From positions 58,051 through 122,050 of the forward strand of contig NZ_BASE01000004.1 of assembly GCF_000813125.1 (NCBI RefSeq): a stretch of 64,000 nucleotides of DNA. The letters are read 5' to 3'. A model generated the notes under the pieces. It ran no database searches. It was not told where the DNA came from and saw only the letters and a program-made list of their open reading frames with translations. This DNA comes from Mesobacillus selenatarsenatis SF-1. Lineage in GTDB: Bacteria > Bacillota > Bacilli > Bacillales > Cytobacillaceae. The translations under genes were made by a program, and so were the position numbers. Below are positions 54,592-63,063 of the stretch, piece after piece. Within the stretch, counting starts at the first letter, position 1, and the number at the start of each line of letters is the position of its first letter.

Positions 54592-55404
54592 TTATAAGCG
54601 CTCTGCTCTCATTGCTCTATTCAGTTCTCTGGCAACATCGTTTACAAGACGGTATCTTTCCGCCGGGTTATATGCCAGGCATTTTAGGATGATTTTTTCA
54701 ATAGTAACAGGCAAGTCAGGATTGTGCTCCCTTGGTGGTGTGAACATTTCCCATTTAATTTTAAACCGGTCTCGGTAATAATCCTTGTCTGGTTCGGGTA
54801 CTTTTCCGGTTACTAATTCATAAAGAATGATTCCAATAGAAAAAATGTCAGTCCGTGAATAATCCACACGGCCGTTAGCTTCACGCTGTTCCGGTGACTG
54901 ATAATTACGCGTACCCTCGCCAACAAAAGGCTTTGCGCTGCTTAAGTTAAAATCGATCAGGAAAACATCTTTCGTTTTTTTGTTTATAAAAATATTTTCC
55001 GGCTTTAAATCTCGATGAAAGAAGCCATTTTCGTGGAATGGACGCAATGTTTCACAAAGCTTTATTGTCATGGATAATGCATTACGAAGCACAATTGGCT
55101 GCTCCATCATTTTACGCAGCAAGACTGCTCCATCGAAAAATTCCATAATGGTGTAGAAGTAATTTCTATCCATGTAAGTTTGGTAAACAATAGGAACATT
55201 GCGTGAAAACTGGCTCGCCCTTTTGAGATTATCCGCTTCAGCCTGAAGATCTTTTATCGGTGCTGAACTTCTTGCTAGTCTCTTTATACCGACGATGCGA
55301 TTTTCTGCTAAATCCATGGCTTTCCAAAAAGAAGAGCCATTGTTTTCATGTAATTTTTCAAGAAGACGAAAATCATGATTCTTCGTATAAGATAAATTAT
55401 TCAT
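54592..55404 (-). CDS. Serine/threonine protein kinase (Hanks type)
   Basis: A 270-residue soluble kinase without transmembrane or sensor domain. The ATP-site Lys41 lies in VGIKRL. The catalytic loop HRDLKPENIF is intact (Asp132). The metal motif is DFN (151-153) instead of DFG, followed by an activation segment with GEGTRNYQSPEQ. A Gly-rich loop is weak (ENNGSSFWKA). I start at ATG 55404 after AGAGGTG; the upstream pseudokinase stop overlaps it by eight bases, so the two are coupled. Most Bacillaceae PrkC-type kinases are membrane anchored, so a soluble kinase next to a helicase is unusual. It probably regulates the helicase or the pseudokinase (inference). Confidence 0.92.
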   Translation of the reverse strand: MNNLSYTKNHDFRLLEKLHENNGSSFWKAMDLAENRIVGIKRLARSSAPIKDLQAEADNLKRASQFSRNVPIVYQTYMDRNYFYTIMEFFDGAVLLRKMMEQPIVLRNALSMTIKLCETLRPFHENGFFHRDLKPENIFINKKTKDVFLIDFNLSSAKPFVGEGTRNYQSPEQREANGRVDYSRTDIFSIGIILYELVTGKVPEPDKDYYRDRFKIKWEMFTPPREHNPDLPVTIEKIILKCLAYNPAERYRLVNDVARELNRAMRAERL

Positions 55405-56614
55405 AGCGGAACACCTCTCTATTAAGAAAAGCATAGATTTCTTTCATTTCCGGTCTGTGATCTGGATGCTGGCTTATCATTTTATAAACCAGTTCAGCAA
55501 TTGGTGAAGAATCCTTTTCAAGGTTCAATCGCAGCATCTGCATAATCAATATGCCAAAAGAATATGTATCGACCTTTTCCCAATTAGTGTCTTTAGTCAA
55601 CGTCTCCGGCGGGTCATAGGCACTCCGCTTCTTTATCAAGCGCCTTGAAATGACGGTTCCATTTGCAGGATTTATATGTTTTGAAAACTCAAAGTTTCCA
55701 AGTAAGCCGACAGGCTCGTCTAAAACATTTCTAGTGACGAAGATTGAGCTAGGCTGTATGGCCCGATGATAGATTGCCGGTTTGCTATAATGGAGATAAA
55801 TAAGTGCCTCTCCTATATCCCGGATAATTCTAATCTTGTCTAGATAGGAGACTTCCTTTTTTAAAAAGTCTTTAAGAGTTTCATATGATTCATTCCATGT
55901 GAAGGCTGTGAAAATAAAAGGAATATCCTCTTCTGTTTCCAGTGTCTTAGCCGCAATAACCGTCCTTGGATGAACTCCCCCGGCCCATAGTTTAGTCAGC
56001 GTTATATAATCCCTTTTATAAAAATACTTGTCAGATTCATCATCCGATTGTTCAAATTGCCGTACGATTGAATAGTATTTTTCTCCATTAAATTCTTGGA
56101 CACAGAGAAGCTTTAAATTACAGCCTTCATCTGCTTCATCCACATCCATATTTTTTACCGGGAGAAAATCATTGATCAACAGCATGTTTTCATTAAAGTC
56201 ATAAAAATCCGTATCAGTAAGCAACTTTTCTTTTTCCACATAAGACTGAATCGATTCAAGAAGTTCTTTGAAATATCCTAATATGACTTGGTATTGAACT
56301 GCATCTTTCTCTTTATCTGATACCGTTCCATGGCTGAACGGATTACTGAATTTCCTTATATTATGGAGTGTCTCTCCATTCACAAATCCTTTAGAGGCAC
56401 TTTGGCCAATAAGGTCATTCAGTGTCGCTGGCCTGCCACCCGTTTCAATTGCAGTTCCATTCCTTAGTGCTACCCAAATCATATAAGTCTCGAGTGCAAC
56501 ACGAATCCGGGTAGCTGCCAGAGTCGGTTTGGTTTTAAGATAGCTTTCTACTTCTCTCATTTGCACATATAAATCTGGATGGATTGGCTTTAAAAAAGCT
56601 AAGTGATGAGACAT
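55397..56614 (-). CDS. HEPN/DUF4145-like domain fused to a pseudokinase
   Basis: A 405-residue two-part protein. The N-terminal ~125 residues (TLAATRIRVALETYMIWVAL and NIRKFSNPFSHG, R87/H95) follow the DUF4145/HEPN-like pattern seen in restriction and RNA-targeting systems. The C-terminal ~230 have the kinase fold, but the catalytic loop is HRAIQPSS (Asp replaced by Ala285) and DFG is replaced by NFE (307-309). This makes it a pseudokinase. I start at ATG 56614 after a perfect AAAGGAGG. It is the first gene of the operon and its stop overlaps the active kinase start. A regulatory or scaffold role for the active kinase is inferred. An unusual symmetric leader lies upstream. Confidence 0.88.
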   Translation of the reverse strand: MSHHLAFLKPIHPDLYVQMREVESYLKTKPTLAATRIRVALETYMIWVALRNGTAIETGGRPATLNDLIGQSASKGFVNGETLHNIRKFSNPFSHGTVSDKEKDAVQYQVILGYFKELLESIQSYVEKEKLLTDTDFYDFNENMLLINDFLPVKNMDVDEADEGCNLKLLCVQEFNGEKYYSIVRQFEQSDDESDKYFYKRDYITLTKLWAGGVHPRTVIAAKTLETEEDIPFIFTAFTWNESYETLKDFLKKEVSYLDKIRIIRDIGEALIYLHYSKPAIYHRAIQPSSIFVTRNVLDEPVGLLGNFEFSKHINPANGTVISRRLIKKRSAYDPPETLTKDTNWEKVDTYSFGILIMQMLRLNLEKDSSPIAELVYKMISQHPDHRPEMKEIYAFLNREVFRYE

Positions 56615-56640
56615 GCTGCGGACCTCCTTTGTGATATGAA

Positions 56641-56690
56641 CTATTAGCCTACGGGTATAATTCACATCAACAGGCTAATAGATACCCCGT
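56641..56690 (-). promoter_or_regulatory. Interleaved inverted repeats in the pseudokinase leader
   Basis: CTATTAGCCT (56641-56650) is perfectly complementary to AGGCTAATAG (56672-56681). The next bases ACGGGTAT (56651-56658) are complementary, with one bulge, to ATACCCCGT (56682-56690). The order is A-B-A'-B' around a 13-nt spacer, ending 12 nt before the AGGAGG of the pseudokinase gene. As DNA it could be a compound operator. As RNA the two stems would compete, because no connecting nucleotides remain for both at once. Confidence 0.7.
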
Positions 56691-57017
56691 ACTTAAGACC
56701 TATAAAATAGTTTCCGACAAACCCCTACTTATTCCGTCAAAATACTACATAGGTAAATTGTACCACTGATAATAGTCTGGATAAATATAAAAAGTGCTAT
56801 TAATTTCCCAGTTCTAGAGATTGATGTCAGTTTCTTCCGCACCCGGAAAAAGAGATAATGAGTTTCTACTAAATTAGGGTGTTACCTATTCTGACAGACA
56901 TAAACTTTCTTTATACCACCTTTATTTGATGACCTCACAATTTACAGGGGGATATCTCTTATTCCAAAACCTCTGGTATACTTTGTAATAGATTACCAAC
57001 AAGCAAGGAGACTTTAG
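56691..57017. other. Divergent gap between kinase operon and STAND gene
   Basis: AT-rich non-coding DNA. A short hairpin TTCCG/CGGAA lies at 56835-56848. A possible -10 TATACT lies about 35 bp before the STAND ATG, without a convincing -35. The STAND ribosome site AAGGAG is at 57005-57010. No gene was found. Confidence 0.4.
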
Positions 57018-60000
57018 ATGGATATAAAAACATTTTTAATAGAGAATGGTTTTTCAGATTATGCCGATCTTTTCATCAGGGAAAAGTTTGATTGGGAGGG
57101 AATGAGAGACCTAACCAAGGAAGAGTTGAAGGAAGATTTCGATATGAAGCTTGGTGAGATTAAGAGATTTCTTAAGCTTATGAAGGAAACAACGAGGTTC
57201 GAAGAGATGCCCGACCATCATAAGGAGATGGTTCTGAAGCATGCTGAGTCCCTCCCCTCTATTATTGCGACTCCTTTATATGATTATATAAAGGATCCTA
57301 ACCCTAAGTTAAAACTATGGGATATTTGCGATTTCACCGAGCTTTTACTTCGTTTCATTGTCATTGCAGGGTTGGCAGAGGTCCAAAGCAAAAAGGGGGA
57401 ACTCCCTGAGAAAATCCTTAATGAATTCCATTCCAGGATTGAGCAGCCTACCCTTGGAAAATGGCTTGGAATGGCAGGTGCAATCGTAAAGGATGGTCAT
57501 GTACATAATGCTCTTTCAACAATTGTCAATCAAATTGTCGTTCCTTTCATTTCTCCCGGTAAAAATGCAAAAGAAGAAGATTCTCTGCTTATGCTGCGAA
57601 ACCGCCTGGCACACGGTGGAAATCTATCAAGCGGTATTGCCGAAAGCTTGTACCAAGCCTGGAAACCCAAATTTGAAAAGCTGTTAATGCAGTTGGATTT
57701 ATTATTCGACTATGAATTAATCGCCAGAGAAAACGGCTCTTATCGACTGTTAAAGGGCGATATTAAGAATACTGTAAAACCAGACCATGTTGACAACATA
57801 GCCTCTTCGCTATTTTCGAACGAACATACCGTTGTCCTTCACTGTAATGGAGAATATTTCTCGTTATGGCCCTTGATTTTTTATAGTGCTTCTCCATACA
57901 ACAATGGATATCACCAAAATATATATGTGAGACGCGGAGAGCTGTTCCTCGAGTATACACCGGTGGGGAGCGAGGACAGCTGCCGCACTGAATCCAGCGA
58001 AAGTGAGCTGGATGCATTTAAGAAGGTATTTAAGCTGGATACGAAGCAACAGCGCGAAGAGGAAAAAAGTTATCTAGTAAAGAGCTTCGAGACAGAAATA
58101 CTGCAGGATGCCAAGAGATTCATAGGGAGAAAAAAAGAACAAGAATGGATCAAGCAACAGATACACCAAACCAAGGAAGGTATTTACTGGTTAACAGGGA
58201 ATGCAGGTATCGGGAAATCTTATATTATGGCTTCCCTTGTAGTGGAAACCATTGAAAATGCACAAAGCAATACACTAGTTTTACCTTACAGATTCAAAGC
58301 AGGAGATGAACGCTGTTATCGCAAGGAATTCATTACATATGGTGTCGAAAGACTTAACAGCTGGGCAGGAACCCATACCATGCTTAAAAAACAGCCCTCG
58401 ACTTACAATGCGGAGGACCTGGCCAAGTGCTTAAATGAAATAGACGAGAACCATCAAGTAATGTTCTTTCTTGACGGGCTGGATGAACTGCCAGAAAACG
58501 ACCTGGTGCTGGCTGAAGAAATCTGCCATGAGTTCAACGCAAAAAATGTTATCTGGGTTTGCTCCAGTAGAGTGAACACAAAGCTCTCCAATGCCTTTCT
58601 CGAAGGAGATGCTGCCTTATTGTATCCAACAGGCATACCGAAAATGGATAAACAGGATATACAAGCCATGATCTTCGAAAAGATCGGCCCGTTAAGAAGG
58701 AAGCTGATCACACATGAGCATGAAAAGGAAAATGAAGTGATCAACCCTTTTATTGAAAAAGTTTGGAAGTATTCAGAGGGGCTCCCATTATACGTTACTT
58801 ATGTTATCGGGGATTTGCTGTCAGGCAGAATCAAACAATTTGACGGGCACCTGCAGGACCTTCCCCCTTCGATTTACGCCTATCACCAGGAGTTAGTCCG
58901 AAGGTGTTCGGTTGGGTTATACCAGCAAATACTTCCCCGTCTCGTCGCGACCATTTCAATCGCCAAAGAGGCGCTGTCGAGGGAAGCCATTCGTGACATT
59001 TTGATAAAAGAAGACTTTCTCCCAAAGAATGAAGAGTCAAAACAAATACTCCACAATAGCTTAAGTTATGTAGCACCAATGCTAAGGACTGTAACAACGA
59101 ACGAGAAACAGGACGAAGGATATATCCTTTATCATAAAAGCTTACTAGATTACATGAATGAAAATCATGAAACAAACCTGCTTTTGGGCATGGCAAGGAA
59201 AGGCTTATTAAAGCTGATGCGAACAGATGTCAAAAACCCTTCTCCCTCTGATATTTATTTACTGAAATGGGGAGTAGTTCACCTTTTAGAAGATGATGAA
59301 AACAGAAATCTTGAAATAGTATCTTTTCTGTCTTCACCGCTCTTTTTGGAAACTAAAATTACTTATCAAAAGCTGGAGTTCTTTCTGGACGATTTATATG
59401 AAGCATACCAGCAACTAACTAAAGATGACATCGACTTCCTTCCTGTTTTAACAGCTTTCCTCGGATTAATGCTTAAGGAACTTAAAAATCAAAAAACGGA
59501 TTTAACCGTGGAAAATATTCATGCTTCCTTTGTTTACCGACCTGATCTAAGCTTCTATGATGAGTTCTTATGTTTTGCTTTAGCAGAACTCGAAACAAGA
59601 AAAACTGTAGACTTTGAAAGACTTTACCCTTCTATCGCTCTTAGATTGGCAAATCTAAGACGAAGGCAAGGAAAACTACAGGAATCACTTGGGCATTTAC
59701 AAACTTGTATCAGCATTTTTTCAAAAGATAATAATGATAAGGAACTGCAACGAGTAGAATATGATTTTGGTTATATCAACTATCTTCAAGGCAATGCAGA
59801 TGAAGCGTATAGCCACTTTGAAAAAAGCAAGCAGCATGCCAAAGCTGTAAATGATGAAGTCGGTTTCTGGATGAGCTATTGCGTGCAGATGCATACAGCA
59901 CAATTCGGCAGCACTACAAAGGTCAGTACAGAAGAATTTATTAATGTATTGCATCAAGCGCTTCCGATTTTCGAAAGACATGGCCGTAAAGGACATGAGA

Positions 60001-60410
60001 ATGCGAAAAGATGGGTTAAGAATGTCTACGCCCACCTGATAAAAGCTGCCTTCGATATTAAAGACCGAGCTCTTGCAGAAGAATTCCAGACAAGACTTCT
60101 TAATCATCCCTGGACGAAAAAGTACAGAGGAGGGTTAATGCCAGAATATCAAGCAAGATGTTCTGTTTTGAATGGGAACGACCAGGAAGCACTTCAACAT
60201 TTTCATTCATATTTGAATAGCGGTAATATACAGGGAGAAGCGATCGCTAAAGAATACCTTGAATATGCGCGGCTTTTATTAAAGAATGAGCAGCAAAGTG
60301 AAGCAGTGAAATTTGCCCAAATTGGGCTTAGTTGTCCAAATGATTTTGGCAACTCTTATTATATTAATGAACTGGAATGCTTGATTGATAGTGCCAAGAG
60401 AAACAGATAA
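57018..60410 (+). CDS. SAM-HEPN-like-STAND NTPase-TPR protein (NLR-like conflict protein)
   Basis: A 1130-residue cytoplasmic protein. Residues 1-58 look like a SAM domain (FLIENGFSDYADLFIREKFD, LTKEELKEDF). A helical region at about 75-235 ends in MLRNRLAHGG (R194...H199), the RNxxxH pattern of HEPN RNases. A beta region follows (260-320). The STAND/AAA NTPase domain runs from about 366 with GNAGIGKS (394-401, Walker A) and MFFLDGLDELPE (about 482-493, Walker B). A winged-helix-like region (640-720) and TPR-like helical repeats (about 860-1125) complete it. This is the architecture of STAND sensors: repeats sense, the NTPase oligomerises and the N-terminus acts. AAGGAG precedes the ATG. Convergent with the DHH-CorA gene. 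Confidence 0.9.
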   Translation: MDIKTFLIENGFSDYADLFIREKFDWEGMRDLTKEELKEDFDMKLGEIKRFLKLMKETTRFEEMPDHHKEMVLKHAESLPSIIATPLYDYIKDPNPKLKLWDICDFTELLLRFIVIAGLAEVQSKKGELPEKILNEFHSRIEQPTLGKWLGMAGAIVKDGHVHNALSTIVNQIVVPFISPGKNAKEEDSLLMLRNRLAHGGNLSSGIAESLYQAWKPKFEKLLMQLDLLFDYELIARENGSYRLLKGDIKNTVKPDHVDNIASSLFSNEHTVVLHCNGEYFSLWPLIFYSASPYNNGYHQNIYVRRGELFLEYTPVGSEDSCRTESSESELDAFKKVFKLDTKQQREEEKSYLVKSFETEILQDAKRFIGRKKEQEWIKQQIHQTKEGIYWLTGNAGIGKSYIMASLVVETIENAQSNTLVLPYRFKAGDERCYRKEFITYGVERLNSWAGTHTMLKKQPSTYNAEDLAKCLNEIDENHQVMFFLDGLDELPENDLVLAEEICHEFNAKNVIWVCSSRVNTKLSNAFLEGDAALLYPTGIPKMDKQDIQAMIFEKIGPLRRKLITHEHEKENEVINPFIEKVWKYSEGLPLYVTYVIGDLLSGRIKQFDGHLQDLPPSIYAYHQELVRRCSVGLYQQILPRLVATISIAKEALSREAIRDILIKEDFLPKNEESKQILHNSLSYVAPMLRTVTTNEKQDEGYILYHKSLLDYMNENHETNLLLGMARKGLLKLMRTDVKNPSPSDIYLLKWGVVHLLEDDENRNLEIVSFLSSPLFLETKITYQKLEFFLDDLYEAYQQLTKDDIDFLPVLTAFLGLMLKELKNQKTDLTVENIHASFVYRPDLSFYDEFLCFALAELETRKTVDFERLYPSIALRLANLRRRQGKLQESLGHLQTCISIFSKDNNDKELQRVEYDFGYINYLQGNADEAYSHFEKSKQHAKAVNDEVGFWMSYCVQMHTAQFGSTTKVSTEEFINVLHQALPIFERHGRKGHENAKRWVKNVYAHLIKAAFDIKDRALAEEFQTRLLNHPWTKKYRGGLMPEYQARCSVLNGNDQEALQHFHSYLNSGNIQGEAIAKEYLEYARLLLKNEQQSEAVKFAQIGLSCPNDFGNSYYINELECLIDSAKRNR

Positions 60411-60420
60411 AAATTAAAAT

Positions 60421-60465
60421 AAGATTTGGGAGGTACCTGGAATAGGTACCTCCCAAATCTTTTTA
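60421..60465. terminator. Bidirectional terminator STAND/DHH-CorA
   Basis: Perfect 17-bp stem AAGATTTGGGAGGTACC (60421-60437) / GGTACCTCCCAAATCTT (60445-60461) with a T-run on the plus strand and a T-rich minus side. It is the longest terminator stem in the window. Confidence 0.93.
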
Positions 60466-60474
60466 GAAAGCTAT

Positions 60475-63063
60475 CTACTTCTTTTTGTTCAGCCAGTAAT
60501 AGAAGAGGGTAAGTCCTCCTACTCCAGCCAGCGAAATATAAACAGCAAAGTTATTGCCAATGGCACTATCATCCCCTGTGATCAGAGGGATATTCATTCC
60601 GAAAAATCCAGTAATAGCTGAAATGAAAACGAAAGCAAATGAAACTTTATTAAATTTTGAATTAAACGTCTCTTCATTATCCCGCTTATAATAATCCTCC
60701 AGGGTAGAAACCTGTTCGAGGATTTCCTCATGAAGTTTTTCTGTCTCGAGGATGTCTCGCCACTTTTTATAATGGGACATGAGTTCTTCGTCGTTCGATA
60801 TCTGGCTGAAATAGCCCTGGACGATGAATTCTATGATGGTGCTCCTAAGCTGCTTAATCTTGTTATTTTCCAGGTCCAATGCAATCTCGGCAAGTGTCTT
60901 GGAAAAATTCATCATCGAATAGCGCTGATGAAGCACAATCAAGAAAATGGCCCAGCAATAATTTCGATACTCTTCCCGGGCGTTTTGCAATCGTTTCTGG
61001 TAGTACACTCTTTCTTCTTCAATCATATTGTCTGTGACTGGGTCAATGAGAATAAGAGCTCCGCCGTTCTTGCTGTACCCATATAGCTCGTGAGGACTGA
61101 TTTCGAGTTCATAGGACATCAGGTCAGATGGATTACCGCTAATCGGTTCATTCCACTTCATGTTATTCGCCAGTTTAAACAGCATCTCTGATTTTAAAGA
61201 GCCGTAAAAGGTGCTTTGGTCGAATATCACTTCCGTAAAAATCAATCCGTCTTCGCAACTATCCAGTTCGTGGACAGAAATCAATTCAGAAACCATTTCT
61301 AAAAGGAATGACCTTCCTTTAGCTCCCCGGCACAACTCATTGTTCACTAATAACATTGATTCCAACGGTACCTCAGTCTGCTCGATTGGCATTAACTCGA
61401 GATCGAATACCACAAAGCCGACTCCGAACTTAAACAAATCAATTGAGATATCCATTATCTTCAGGTCGATGGCTGATATTCCGGCAAGACCTTGGTTATC
61501 CATGTTTTTACCATGCTTTTTAAAATACTCTATTTCATTATCCTTAATTCCAACTCGAACAAGGGTCGTTTCGAAATTTCCAGCACTATACTCCAGGTGA
61601 TATTCATGCTCAAGACTTGAATTATGGTTGTACATATATGATTGGATATACGGTCTGAATTTCCTGCTGCTTCTGCCATTAAAGTCCCCGTTTTTCCTAA
61701 AAGGGTTGCTGCCGCTCGTAAGCTCTTCGATGATTGTATCCATATCTGTATCTTTAAACGAAAAAGGAAATGCTATCTTGTTAAAATTCTCTTTGGCCCT
61801 TGGCTGGGCATATAGAAGAACGATTTTCTTCATTTCCTGTATACTGAGCAGGCTCAATACAGTACTAGGTGCATCGACAATCTGTGAGGCCTTATCACGG
61901 CCATCATACCAGGGATTATCACTGTCAGCCCACTCATCGGGATAACGCTTAGTTTCCCTGCTGCGCCATTTCCCAGCATTATCGCCAAACAGCAGAGCTT
62001 CTTTCTTTCGCTCAGCCAGCTCAAGATGCCTTCCTAGATCCCTGAGACATACGGAGCTAGTTCCATTAACTGCAATGATCGCGCGATTACGTTTCGGAAC
62101 CACTTCTGGCTTTTCCTTGAAAAATTCAAACCAATTTTCTTCGATAGGCAAACTTTCCCTGGGAATGAACGTGAACACATACCCAGTCCCGCTTGGTGAA
62201 TTAAGATCCCCCCGTGCCCATAACTTATCCAGAGAACAGGTTGGTTGAGAATTCCAGAAGAGCGCATCGACTTCTTCCGTGTGCCCTTTAACGGAGATGT
62301 GAGGCAGAAGCAGCTTTCTTTTTTCACATTTCCCTGGTTCTTCAAGGTCATCGCAATACCGTTTGTAATCTGCCTCAACCTCCTGCTCCTCCTCGGCAAA
62401 CGGATGGCCTTCCAGGAGCAAGACAGGACTTTCAAGGCCTACTTCGCCCGGAAGCATCTCCTTGAACCTGGCTAAAATGTATTCCACCAAGTGAATCCCT
62501 TTTTCCATCACCTTTGCATTGAGCACATCATACGAAAATGCATTAATTCGTTTTAACTTCTCTTCTATGACTTTATGAAAAACCAGACTAAGGGTATAGG
62601 GCGTAACCCGATGCTCCAAGTGGATCCCTAATCTCCCGCTGTCGATTTCCTCAGCATACTCCACAAGCAGGTCTGCATGCTCAGGAAATTCTCCATGCTC
62701 AATAAAATGCATCGCAAGGTAGGCAGACACGAAGCAGTCAAAGTCCGGCCCCTGATGCACGACAATTGTTACCTCTTCCGCAACCGGGGATATATTGGAG
62801 AGAAGACTTGGAAAGGCATATAATAAACCTGAAGCACTCACAAGCCTTCTCCCATTCCATTCAAAACCATCCTTCAAATGATGATGATCAATAATCCCCT
62901 CACACAATCTGTTTCCAACATCAACTACTACAGTCGAATGTTTATCTAAACGATAATCATTAATTGCAAGATATTCCTCTTCCCCTTCTGAAATTGAACG
63001 TACTTTTGCCCCCTGGGGAATGAAAGAGAACGAGAATCTAACCTTATTCTTTACTGACTGCAT
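60475..63063 (-). CDS. DHH-type phosphoesterase fused to a CorA-like membrane channel
   Basis: An 862-residue fusion. The N-terminal part has DHH-superfamily signatures: VVVDVG (Asp48), GIIDHHHLKDG (59-62), VVHQGPDFDCFVSAY (His103, Asp107, Asp109) and EEIDSGR (Asp141). The DHH motif comes before the HxxxDxD motif, the opposite of the usual order, so the fold may be permuted. Residues about 320-790 form a large middle region with a beta-rich part and long helices resembling the CorA funnel and stalk. The C-terminus is a CorA pore: a helix ending ITGFFGMNIPL (GMN motif) and a second helix (about 838-858) with a basic tail. Likely an ion channel or pore effector gated or limited by nucleotide hydrolysis (inference). 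Confidence 0.88.
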   Translation of the reverse strand: MQSVKNKVRFSFSFIPQGAKVRSISEGEEEYLAINDYRLDKHSTVVVDVGNRLCEGIIDHHHLKDGFEWNGRRLVSASGLLYAFPSLLSNISPVAEEVTIVVHQGPDFDCFVSAYLAMHFIEHGEFPEHADLLVEYAEEIDSGRLGIHLEHRVTPYTLSLVFHKVIEEKLKRINAFSYDVLNAKVMEKGIHLVEYILARFKEMLPGEVGLESPVLLLEGHPFAEEEQEVEADYKRYCDDLEEPGKCEKRKLLLPHISVKGHTEEVDALFWNSQPTCSLDKLWARGDLNSPSGTGYVFTFIPRESLPIEENWFEFFKEKPEVVPKRNRAIIAVNGTSSVCLRDLGRHLELAERKKEALLFGDNAGKWRSRETKRYPDEWADSDNPWYDGRDKASQIVDAPSTVLSLLSIQEMKKIVLLYAQPRAKENFNKIAFPFSFKDTDMDTIIEELTSGSNPFRKNGDFNGRSSRKFRPYIQSYMYNHNSSLEHEYHLEYSAGNFETTLVRVGIKDNEIEYFKKHGKNMDNQGLAGISAIDLKIMDISIDLFKFGVGFVVFDLELMPIEQTEVPLESMLLVNNELCRGAKGRSFLLEMVSELISVHELDSCEDGLIFTEVIFDQSTFYGSLKSEMLFKLANNMKWNEPISGNPSDLMSYELEISPHELYGYSKNGGALILIDPVTDNMIEEERVYYQKRLQNAREEYRNYCWAIFLIVLHQRYSMMNFSKTLAEIALDLENNKIKQLRSTIIEFIVQGYFSQISNDEELMSHYKKWRDILETEKLHEEILEQVSTLEDYYKRDNEETFNSKFNKVSFAFVFISAITGFFGMNIPLITGDDSAIGNNFAVYISLAGVGGLTLFYYWLNKKK

